DNA from: Paracyclopina nana
Lineage: Eukaryota; Arthropoda; Copepoda; Cyclopoida; Cyclopettidae
Assembly (NCBI GenBank): GCA_019096065.1
Contig: JAGUCH010000001.1
Coordinates: 11,470,001 to 11,534,000 of the forward strand
Direction: 5' to 3'
Length of the DNA: 64,000 bases
Below the pieces are notes generated by a model that was not told the DNA's origin, ran no database searches, and saw nothing but the letters and a program-made list of their open reading frames with translations. Below are positions 35,252 through 46,288 of this stretch, one piece after another (position 1 is the stretch's first letter; each line of letters starts with the position of its first letter). The translations under genes were made by a program, and so were the position numbers.

Positions 35252-37301
35252 GATTCCAATGTGAAAAGCTCTCACTTTTCAGGTATACAGGCTGTCCGGT
35301 TGATTTTGCAGCACTTCATGTAGCAGAATCCTTGGAGAGTGCTTGAAAGTCTTCAGGAAAGTCTGTATAGTTAATTAGATTTTGTGCATCCTATTATCTT
35401 GGGAAAGAAATGAATAGTTTTCAATCAATAGACTTTTTTGCGCACATGGCTCTAATTAAGGTCATTATTAGGGTCAATTCTTAATTGACTTTTAATGCAC
35501 TATAGGTAGGGATTCGAGGTGATAGCGCAAAAGAGCTGAGCATCATCTTGGTGTATATTGATCAACCACCACTTTTAAAAATGCTTAGTTTAATGTTCCG
35601 ACGACGGGAAATTGAATCATTGGAGGTGACCAGCATTCACTGAAGAGCATTGAGTGTGATGATTATCGTCCAATAGCATAAGTGTTACACTACAACGGAT
35701 AATCTGTAAATTGAGTTGCCACCTTCGAGAGATCAATGTAATCCTAAGCTGCCAAAAAGATGGATTTATCCGCGTTTCAACACCACACAAATGCGCCGTA
35801 GTTCATCCTTAAAATAAAGTGTTTACGCATCTGCTAAGGCTAAAAAAATATAGAAGTCAGCTTATAGCGTGATGTAACATACTTAAAAGGGGTAAGCGCA
35901 GTCCAATTAGCTGGTACTGGAACTAATTCCCCAAAACTAATCCTAAGTCACATCTCCTTATCATTATTAATCAGCTTACTAAATAATGTTACTTATAAAG
36001 TAAAGTAAGTAAGAATGGGACGCGCGCGCGCGCGCGAGCACGCGTTTTTCGAGCGCGGGTGCGCGCTTGCGCTTGTGCGCGTCCGCGCGTGTTTACACAA
36101 ATTTCAACTCTGTTTAAGGCCCAGGCTGAAAGCATTACACCATCATAGTCGCTGTCCCGGAAAGACAGACACGAATACGAACGAAAGGGGAGAAGAAGAA
36201 GGACTGTAGGAGTGAGCCCAGCCTGCCAAATCTAATGAGAAAGACTCGAAAGTCGGCCGTAGCAACCCGGTCCGCCGACCCAGGCCGCGGCCTCCACTCA
36301 CTCAGGCGCCGAGGACGCCGACTTTTCTCTCTCCACATCTTCTCCCAGTACTCTCTGGTGGACACAGTGGCCGATCTTATTTCTCATGAGGCAGAATTTT
36401 TAATAATTTAAAATAGGAAAGATTTTCGATGTGATATTTCAAAGGTGCGGAATGGACAGTTTATCATGGGAATAATCACATAATTATATGTAGTTATTTT
36501 TATTATCTCTTATATTCGAAAGATTCAGTTTGTTGGGCTAGATTTTTCGTGCCATGGTTTCTCAAATTATGTTGAATTTTGAATTGATGTTGGCAAGTCT
36601 TGGTCGAGCATAATTAAGCCAGTTTACATTGAATGACTTATTTTGGCCTAATGCATTTTACATAGAAAAGAAAGCCGAGCTGCGTTTAGAGTAAATTTTT
36701 GGTTCTGTAATGATTTGAAATAAGCTGATTAATAACCACCATTGTTGCAGCGTGCGCCAAAGGCTCTGTTCCACTGTGCCACATTGCAGTCATAGTCAGC
36801 CTCAACGGCCTCGGTCTGCTGTTGCTGAACGTCCTCGAAAAGCCAAGAGAGGCTGCCCCTGCTCGTATGTGTGTCGAGGGGGGACTACTACTAGTAGTGT
36901 TCAGTGACTGTAACACACTGTGCTGATGTGAAATCCGACAACGTTTTTTAGGCCGAAGAAGAAACGAGCCACTCTTGCATTCTTCTTTGGCCATGGTGTG
37001 CGTGGCATGGCTGCCAAAATGGAGGTCATGACAGATCTGACGCGCTGCTGGTGCTTCATTGTGCTTCAACCGCTCGAGAGTGTCGTCGGCCTGCAGTAGT
37101 GAAATTCCCGTTTCTTCTTCGATTAATAACCAGCTGATCCATCCTGTGAAAAGGCGATGCCTTCTGAAGCCCCTCCACAGAGTATCACCCCGTTATCCCG
37201 AATACTAAAGCCAATCTCCGCTTCAGCATTGGTGAGGTCAAGGCCGGTGGTGAGAGGTCACCTGCACCGTATGTGCCGCAGCCGCGGCGGCCGCTGTCAC
37301 C
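35252..37301. promoter_or_regulatory. Divergent spacer between DZIP1 and the NALF gene
   Basis: 2 kb between two start codons pointing apart. The left half is AT-rich and featureless. A (CG)n-rich tract lies at 36021-36091. The segment 36140-36365 and the ~250 bp before 37302 are clearly GC- and CpG-richer than the surroundings, fitting the NALF promoter and leader. The minus-strand frame 36686-37069 has no domain signal. Confidence 0.45.
36021..36091. repeat. Alternating CG tract
   Basis: Starts with CGCGCGCGCGCGCGCG (16 nt) and continues as mostly alternating purine-pyrimidine GCGC/GTGCGC for ~70 bp, in otherwise AT-rich DNA. It could adopt Z-DNA. Confidence 0.7.
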
Positions 37302-40300
37302 ATGTGCAGACAGATCATCACCACAGGCCTCACTCCATTTGAGCTGTTCACCAAGCCAGCGACGGCCTCGTCGACAAAATGGTTCCCCACGACCCTCATC
37401 CTCCTTGGCCTCCTTGCTCAGATGACCGGCCAAGAGCCGGTCAGCTCAGCGGCCAGCGGACACCACTATCAGGTACGACTTGCACCAACGGAAAATCTTC
37501 GTACGCTTCAAAAAAGTGCTCTCATATCTCGCTATTCTGTGTAGCTTCAGAGCACAGCTAATTTATTCATGCAGCTCATCATCAACACTTTCTACAGCCT
37601 TTAACCTGCATCGCAGCCAGGGAATGCATGCATTTTTTTCGCTAAGTGCTCGCGGGGAAATTTATTGCTTTTCTTTAAAAATGCTCTAGTCCCAAGTTCA
37701 TCAAAAATCCATGGCCATTTTCTGTCTTCTAAAAACAACCGATATAACTACCGGTTATGATTTACTGATCGAGGTTGCCATGACCTCAAGGCTGAAAAAC
37801 AATTACAAATTATCAAGTAAATATGACATTCATCATGCTTGCTTGAGGTAATGCTAGTTTTTTGTAATAGATCCGCTTTTAGCTTTAGTGACACTTTCAG
37901 TGCCTGCCTGGCAACAGTGTTCCTTCTATTTCTGCGCAAATCGAGGCGCTCACAGTACAAAAAAAGGCTTATATCAAAGCTGGCTCGTATTAGTACACCT
38001 GTAAAATGACAGCAATTTTTTGGATGCACAAAAGCTCTGATTTGTTGATCTGCATCCTCATAAAGAGGGCTTTTGGGACCACAATTTGAATGTGCAAACA
38101 AAAGATGGCTTGAGATGCGAAAAAAGGCCATAGCCCAGCGAATTTCTATTTGATTTCTGGCCTGAAATTTTGCTGCTGCTGTTGCATTTTTTGCATAACG
38201 CAACAACCAATTCTTTATTTTTTATTCACTGCCTAATGCAGGTTGACTTCACGCGATTTTGCGCTCATCTGTCATCATTTATCAAAATCAGTCTGGTTGT
38301 CAACACCGAGTACTGTCAGGCCCTTTCCAGCCCAAATCGGTCTAAAAAAGCCAAAAGAATTCTGGCCATCAGCATTCACTCAACTGAGTCCAAAAGCTGA
38401 CCAAAAAGCCAAATAATATAGCCCAAATTGATATTGTCTGGAATTGCCGTTTCAGGTTCAACGGGTCATGTCAATGCACAACAACAACTCGCTGCCTTTC
38501 ACTCCCTCTTCAACGTCCAGCCTGGGTCAGCAGCAGCAGCAACAGCTGCAGCACTCTGTGACCTCAACAGCTGCAGCAGACAGGATGATACAATGGCAGC
38601 TGTCGTCCTCGCCGTCCTCCTCCTCAGCTGGCTCGTTGCCATCAGCTGTGCTCGGAGGTCACCGCAAGCTGCCGAATCGGACTACAATTAGTAAGAGTGC
38701 CAGTGGTGGCAGCGGCGGCGGCCTCCTCAAGGCCTCGCCCTCAATCCGCCATTGGTGGACGGCTGTGTTCCATCACCATGGGGACCAACACTCGAGCCCG
38801 CTGAGGCCGAAGCGCGTTGTTCAGCAGCAGCCCATGTGCCTTCACGAGGAGCTGGCCACTACGAACAGCGTTCTGAGGGGCGAGCCCGAGTGGGAGGACC
38901 GGGTGTGCGAGACCACCACCCTGGATGACCGGGTTCGAGTCCTGCTCGAGGCCCTCCCCTGCCCTCAACATCGCGTGTGCCAAATTCTCAGCCCCGAAGT
39001 CCTCCGGAGGCTGGCGAGGCCGGATGAGTGTCGCCACGTGGCAAGAGAACTGTGGAAGAACGTCTTCCACAAGCTGTACTTGATGATTCATGATTTCAGT
39101 GATGTGTTCCAGCAGAAGTTTGACATCGGTGAATACTCGGCTATGCATGAGAATCAGCGATGCAAGGTACAGTAATATAGCCGATTCTCGAAGCCTTGCT
39201 ATAAAATAGGGGAATGATGTCTAGCGTCAAACTTCGTATCTCTAAAAGAGTAATGAAACTTCAATTCCTGCAAATATCTTGCAGAAAGAACAAGTTATTC
39301 GCAAAAGCATGCATGCAGTAAATATGCTATTATTTGGGGTGGGACAAGTTTAGGAGTTTTGGCAGTCTGTTCTGCCTAATGGGCCTTGCAAGAGCGAGCT
39401 AAGCAAAGCTGATGGAAATTACTGAAGTTTTTGCTTGAACACTGCCATGCATTAGGTGAGATGGAACGTTTTCTGCTTTCTATGAGCAGAATCTTTCAAT
39501 GTACTTTTGCGTTTACAATTTGGCTCAACCAGTTCATGTCAGAACATGTTGTAGTGCTTTTCTCTTCTGATCAATTTATCACTGGGAGCTTTCACCTCGA
39601 GCACATGTTATGAATTAGAGCTCTGCAAAGCCAATTTGTGGCTAAGCCTTTCATTTCACACTTGCATGAATGCCTGAGCTAATAGTCATAAAAGTACGTT
39701 AAGCCTTAAGAAAAATTATCTTTATTGGCAAATGTGTCTCCATATGAAGGTAAAAACCCTCTTCATTATTTTTTTCCCTCCATCTCTCGAATTTTTTGGC
39801 CTCTATTTGGTTTGCTGGCCATTAATTACTTTTCTTTTGCAACTGCTTTCTCCTCCTCTCAATCAAGATCACTGACCACTTTTCATTGCATTTGTGGTCA
39901 ATCTGTGGTCGGCTAATTTCAAGGATATCCTTACTCTGCTTCTTTTTTTTCTCTTCATGAGTGAGGGGAAATGAGGCATGTAGTATGTAGTCAAAATGTT
40001 AGAGATCTCTTGTGAAAGGCCAAGAAGGAGCTGCCGTTGCTGCTGGTGGAAAAAGCTCCTCATCTTTTTGAGCTCTGCTCAAGAGAGGAAGGAAATCCGC
40101 TTTTGAATCATCGACTTTTCATCCGCACAATTTGCCTCGTCGTCTACTCTCTCAAAATACTTTTTGTACCATATACCAGCTCTCAATATTTTTATGGGAT
40201 TTTTTTTCTTGACTAGAAGCAAGAAAGATACGACCATAATTATGTAACACATTGACTTGAAGGAGGTCCTAACACAAACTCTTTACAACACCCAAAAAAT

Positions 40301-43300
40301 ATATATTTTCTGAAAGCTTATGTCCCAAGGGTTCATTTGGCAGTAATTTAAAAATCCTGGCCTATGGCTTCCCATAACATAAAATTTTCAAAAACGTCTA
40401 GCACCTACAGTTTAATATTTTTAGAGATTATTAATAGCAATGACCCCCTCTGAAAAATGAAGGTCTAACTTTTTTAATTTCATAAGCAAGTCTGTAAAAT
40501 GCACTCTAATTGAGATATTTGCTGCCACACTTATTATACAAAATTAATCAAGTTGGCAGTAATCTACTTTTAGCATCGCTATATCTCCCTTTCTGTTCAT
40601 CCTAGCGATTTTACTATGAAGTAACTTAAGTTTTATTTTTGAATTTTAGTGGGGGTCATTGAAGCAAATTATCCCCCAAAAATGAGCCATTTTTGCGCAA
40701 AACGTTTTTAAAAATTTTATGTTATGGGAAGCCATAGGCCAGGATTTTTAAATTACTACCAAATGAACCCTTGGGACATAAGCTTTCAGAAAATATATAT
40801 TTTTTGGGTGTTGTCAGCAGTTTGGGTTAGGTCCTTATTCAAGTCAATGTGGTAAGTTTTACTTTTGCTGACAGCCCTCAAAATTTCATGGGGTTTTAAC
40901 CACACTGTATATGCGGCTTATTCATTAGCCATACGTTGAGGTTGCATTAATTGTTAATGATGATCGTGGTAACATTTGTTTGAAGAAGTACTTGTGGTAT
41001 GACTTAATTTTTAATGATGTTTCATCAACTTTCAAAACCCACCAACCTTTTTCAAGGCTATTATCATACCATAAATTGCACATAGGTATTTTGCCACTTT
41101 TCTCCCTGTGAAATGCACCAAGTCCTTTATTTTTATTCATCTAAACTTTGGCTTATCATTTTTAATCTAATCTTAGGCATGGTTCACCTGCTTATAATAT
41201 CGGATATTTTGACAAAATATCGGAGCGAAATACTGAGAAACTGAGAAAATAGATACTGTTCTAGGATGGCTTTTGGTACCAAAAGACCGAATCCGAAGAG
41301 AAAATCTAAAAAATTATTTTGGAAGTACCTGATATTTGCAAATATCAGCATAATATCGCTCGATATTTTGATCATAATATCGCAGGTGAACCAGGCCTTA
41401 ATCATTTTAAAGCTCGCGAAGTTCTTTTTATGAGTTGAAGTAAAACAATCTTTCAATGACGTCAAAGGTAGCTTTGTGTTTAATTTGGTCGTCATATGAG
41501 ACTTAATGAAAAGACCAACATTTGAAGTTGAAGTGCATACTGCAAGCCTTATTTTTTTTTAAAAATAATAATGAAAAGAGAGAGTTCTTCAGCGAAAGAG
41601 ATCAGTTCTTTGGTTTCACCTCATCAAAGTCCCTTGAGTACTTAGCTGTAAAGCAATTATTACCTTGTCAGAGTGAGGAGTAAAGCGCTGAAATTTTTAC
41701 TGTGCTCTTATAGCATAGAGGCAAAATCGACGACGACATCGACGCTCGTTTCTGATGCTGTCAAAATAAGATTTCTTCGTCCAGTTTTGTATGTCACTAT
41801 CATGAAGGTTAGGCCTGTCAAAGACATTATTACATTAGGAGAGCTGGTGGTGTTGGTAGTACAGCAGCTTCTGTGGCCACAAGTGAGCTGTTGCTGCTTT
41901 CCCTACAACTAATATTATTACATTGATTGTACGCATGCACTTTTCTCACCGAGCTCATCCTCCTGAATATTTCAGCTAGCCGTAAAGCATCAAGGAAAAA
42001 AATGCCTAACAGTAAAGAATGGATATTTTAGTGTCTAAAGGTGTGGCTTGTCTGACTATATTTTGCGCCTTTTTTTCAACTTAATTATGGCTTTGCTCTG
42101 AAAATAGCAAAACTATGTCAAATTAGCTTTTGTGGTGTATCTGCACACTTCAGCCAGCTTTTTGGGAGATTACATCTGCAAAGCCAAAGAATAATGGCTG
42201 CTCTTTAGCATAAATCAACCCTAACTGAACTACTTTATCCGTTTACAGCTCAAGGCCTACCGGAGGATGTAATAAAAATCTCTTTGTCTTTTTCTGACAA
42301 TTCTGGCAGCTTGGGTTTGCGAAAAAACAATTCTAAGAATTCTCTCTCAAGTTGGTGGCTGGCTGGGCTGGCGAGAGAAGCGAAAAATGTCTCTCCAAAG
42401 GGCCATAAGTTTCTGCTAAAATAGCCATTTTAGTGCCCACTAACAACTCGCAAAGAATCCTCCTCTTGGATCTCTTATTCGTTTAATTGCCACCGTTCAT
42501 GAAGAATGATGATGCACTGATTGAATGTTCATCCGGAAAAGTGCAAGAATATCCTTTCGTGCACAAGTGCACAAAATCACTTATTCATTGCTTTCAGTTA
42601 AGGTGTAGCAGCTACACGTTTGCCTACTTTTGAAATGATGCTTTTTGACCAAGCGATAAAAAGACTTGCATAAAACCTTTTCCTCATAAAATAGAATGAC
42701 ACCAGAGAAAAACGAACACTTATAAAAAGAACGAACCTTTACGCCATGATTCTTGTGGTTTAGCTAATGCCCCGATCATCTACGAAAAGCAATCAAAAAT
42801 ATGTACTCTGAGCAAAAATTATCATTCTTTTTAAAAAATCAGTTCCGCATGATAAAAGCTAAAACAGCAGGCCTTTTATTTCTCAAATATTTTATTTGAA
42901 AGGTGTATTTTGTAAGAAAGTATCGAAAGGTATTTAGATGAATATGATAAAGTATACGAGGTAATCTTGAATAGATGATCAGCATAAATAATAATGATTC
43001 CTAAACGTAAAATGAAAAGTCATTTTTCACATTTTAAAGGTACCTACATTTTCAAGAAAATATATAAATGCAAAAGCAAATATAACTTTATGTGGTTTTG
43101 TGGGAAAATTGATGGAAAACATCGTAAGTGAAAGCCCTAGCTCTTTTGGCTATACACACAGCGTAGTAACAATAGGCAGCAGCAGCAGAGAATCTCAGAT
43201 TTCTAATTGAAGCACCTCCTCAGTGGTTTTGTACAAAAGACACTTGATTACAGGTTACACAACAGAACTTTGTTGTTGTTGTACTAGCATTGTAGTTGTG

Positions 43301-44919
43301 GTAGCAGAAAGGTTGAGGGGAGTGTTTTGGGCTTGTTATTTTTTAATGCTGAGTGTATGTATGGAAGGATACTACTAGTACAACAATTCCTAAGGGAGAT
43401 GCATATGATGCCCTTATACGTACATATAAGCCTCTTCTGTGGGTCATTCTGAAATCTTTATCTCTGTGTTGTAATATTAGGAGCTGCTGGTGGCTTTCTC
43501 GCAGCCTTGGCTGAGGTCTTATGAAGGTCACGTGGGCTGGCTGGGAGAATTCCTCGTTTTGCCGGCCTCGAAGTCTGAGCAGGCCTGAAACTTGAGGTTA
43601 AATCAGCTGAGAGGAGAAAGTGGGAGAGAGGGAGTTCGCCAAAAGATGAATGAATGGAACCCCCATTCGGTCGGGGCTCTATAGCACTACAACGTAGCAT
43701 AGGTCCAAATCATTCATTGCTCTCACAATTGTCCACTAAATATATTTGCCAAGTGGGATTCATCCTGCAATGAATCCTTTCTACCCTGCATTATTACAAA
43801 TATTTTGTGTTTGAGAGCTTCGAGAGAATTAATGAATCAAAACTTCCTTGTAGTTTATCCGACGATGACGATCGTGATATTGTCGATTATTTCTGCAGGA
43901 ATTCGCCTCAAGTGTTTCCTAGCTTTGATATAGCTTTAAAGGAAGTGGAGGAGGAAAAAATGCTGTTTGTTGACATTACAGCTATGAATGTAACACTTTT
44001 GCCCAAGTGAAAGCTCTCAACAAATCTTTGGTTTTACATTGCAGGAAGCGTATACATTTTGGACATGCTCAACTCATCTTCCAATGTGGCTGTTAGATCC
44101 CGATACCAACAAATCCGTTCAGGTGGAGGCATGCAGATCAACCTGTTTGATGGTGGAAAAAAGGTGTCCCTTTCTGGTGAAAGGGACAGAAGATGACATG
44201 GCATCCGGAAATCCGTCCTTCATCTGCAAAGGTATGAGTTTGCTTTGGCAAGTCGGGGGTACTTGCTAACTTTTAAGAGTTATTTTCCAGATGACCAAGT
44301 CCCCAGCGTGGTGAGCGACACCCTGATGCCAACCCCGTGTTGCTACTCGCTGATGCTGGACCCACTGCCAGGTCAAGGCTTTCCCATCAAGGTTCCCAAT
44401 GGGTTTTGCCACGAGCCCGACCATGTCCAACTGCACCTGCAGAAGAGAAACCAGAGCTTGTCAGCAGATGACCCCGGCGGCCGGCCCGCCAGCGGTCATC
44501 CCGGCGGCAAGGCTGCAGCAGTTGCTCAACAGCCGAAAGTGGACTCCACTCTACTGCCAGCTTCGACTTCTAAGCCCTTCTTTCATCATGCTCTGAGCTG
44601 TGATAAACTCCTGTGGCCATCGGCCAGCCTCAACGTCACCACCTCCAGGGATGCCTGGGAGTGGCAGGGCTGGTCAACAACAACAGCCGGCGGTGACCTC
44701 AACTCGTCTAGTCTGTCGGCCGCTGTGACCAGCCTCGAGATCGACTCCAACCTCATTGTGGCTTTGGCCAGGTGGCTGGGCTTCGATGACGAGTTCACGG
44801 ATGACAACGAAGAACAACTGGTTGCTTTCACCAAGAATCAAGGTGCCAACGAAGAAGGGGGAGTTTTGACATGGATTTTGGTGCTATCATGGATCTTCTT
44901 GCAGCAGGCAGCAAGATGA
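37302..44919 (+). CDS. NALF: NALCN channel auxiliary factor (NALF/FAM155/NLF-1)
   Basis: Exons 37302-37472, 38456-39166, 44045-44231 and 44291-44919 give 565 aa. A signal anchor (WFPTTLILLGLLA) and a Gln-rich low-complexity stretch (residues ~80-90), as in vertebrate FAM155, precede a Cys-rich core: PDECRHVARELWKNVF, then CKEAYTFWTCS, ACRSTCLMVEKRCPFLV, SGNPSFICK and CCYSLM. These match the FAM155 order (C..W.CS, C...C..V..RCPF, G..SFIC, CC). A C-terminal hydrophobic stretch (GGVLTWILVLSWIFL) closes the protein, also as in the family. NLF-1/FAM155 is an ER/plasma-membrane partner that folds and delivers the NALCN sodium-leak channel and sets neuronal resting potential. The start has context CACCATG. 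Intron 2 (4.9 kb) carries two MITEs. Confidence 0.87.
40247..40852. mobile_element. Long-TIR MITE in NALF intron 2, flanked by TA
   Basis: 606 bp. Arms 40247-40395 and 40703-40852 are near-perfect reverse complements over ~150 bp, sharing CACATTGACTTGAA at the tip and CTTATGTCCCAAGGGTTCAT and CCTATGGCTTCCCATAACAT inside. Weaker complementarity (CAATGACCCCC) continues inward. TA flanks both tips (40245-40246 and 40853-40854). There is no coding frame, so it is a non-autonomous foldback or mariner-like element. Confidence 0.85.
41176..41397. mobile_element. Short MITE with Harbinger-like ends, TTA duplication
   Basis: 222 bp in NALF intron 2. The left end is GGCATGGTTCACCTGC and the right end (reverse complement) GGCCTGGTTCACCTGC. 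It is flanked by TTA on both sides (41173-41175 and 41398-41400). The interior is rich in ATAATATCG motifs. A 3-bp TTA duplication with GGC ends fits PIF/Harbinger-type MITEs. Confidence 0.8.
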
Positions 44920-45114
44920 TTTTTGCGACACTGCGATGCTGGTAAGAGCTCCTACCACTTCCATCTGCTTGACGGAGAGGAGAACCAGCAGCTATCTAGG
45001 CTTAGGCTTTTAAAATTCTCTTTGAAACCAAATGGGCTTACACACAACAAACCTCGTTGAAATTCTTTCAAAGTGGTTTCTTTGACGACAAAGCAAATTG
45101 ATTGATCCATTCCC

Positions 45115-45120
45115 AATAAA
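45115..45120 (+). terminator. Poly(A) signal of NALF
   Basis: AATAAA, 196 nt after the NALF stop codon. Confidence 0.45.
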
Positions 45121-45645
45121 ATGCTGGGATGATTCTCAAGACGAGCCAGCCTCAACTGTGCCATGCATTGGTGCAAAAGCAGCTAGATTTTATAACTTAA
45201 CACTGAAGAGCCTAGGCTTGTTGGCCGTCCTTTGGGAAATTCAGCAGGCAAAGATGCTACAGCAGCTAGGATTTAAACTTTCCTGCTGCTGAGCACTTCT
45301 GAGCAGAATTCTGTGCTTCCAGTTTCAATTCACATCATTTTTTATCCAGCCACTCAGAAAATGGATATGTGACAAATATGTGTGAAAAATAGGAAATCGG
45401 CGGCACTTTTCACACCTTTGTGCTGATGCGAGCTGATAGTGGCTCATGTAACTCCTGCAGAATTTCGAATACATTTTCGCACCTAATGCAATAAAATGGC
45501 AGGGAGGTGTGAAAAGTCCCATTACGATACTAATTCACCAACTCAATCTCTTTTGCAGTTCCGCTTGCTTGCAATACAATTTCACTACATTGGGATTATT
45601 CACGAAGACAAATGCTGGCAACTATCAACCAAGGTGGTGACGACA

Positions 45646-45666
45646 TGTGCGTGTGCGTGTGTGTGT
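45646..45666. repeat. GT/GC dinucleotide microsatellite
   Basis: TGTG(CG)TGTG...TGTGTG, ~21 bp, in the 3' intergenic region. Confidence 0.7.
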
Positions 45667-46288
45667 ACAAAAACTACATTTTTTGTCATTCTATTAGCAA
45701 TTGGGAAAACCTCCTCGATGCAAATCGACATCGAATAGAATGTTCTGTGAATTAAGAAGAAGAATGACGACATCCATTTACATAGTGATCATCAAGTGTG
45801 CACGACGATGAAGCAGCAGCCTAATATTTTTCTCTTTTTCCATCATCCAACAAACAATTTCAGCAATGCAGATTTTCAATATATCCCCTTCTACCTTTTT
45901 TTTCCTTCTCCTCCTCCAATTTTGAATGGATCTTCCTCATTGTGCAGCATGCTCTTATTCTACTACAATGGTGCTGCTTTGCAATGCAACTACAGCTACA
46001 ACTAAGCATAATAACATTTTGTAGTGACCTAAACTCATTATTCATTTGGGCCTAAGACCACATTGTTTTTGTTGTTATACATCTACCACTACCACGACCC
46101 ATCATCAGTTTTTAATTGAAGGAAGACAATGAGGAAGTATCAAATTACTACAACTACTAATGATGAAGAAGACAATACTCCTACTACTTCTCTTAATTGT
46201 GAAACAAAGCCAAACATGTCTACCAAAAGGAAATATACACTGAACGAACTCTTCCAAACTGTATTCTCATATCACAGATTTCCTTTTT

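Larger units (their letters stand above)
44920..46288. other. Convergent intergenic region between NALF and GCC2
   Basis: 1.4 kb holding the two 3' ends. It contains a GT microsatellite (45646-45666). No gene or further structure is seen. Confidence 0.5.

Noticed and set aside
36686-37069. 127-codon minus-strand frame upstream of NALF
   Set aside because: Composition of a CpG-rich leader read backwards; no domain, no partner exons.
43807-44010. 67-codon frame just upstream of NALF exon 3
   Set aside because: The possible splice sites have phases incompatible with the flanking NALF exons, and it has no family similarity.
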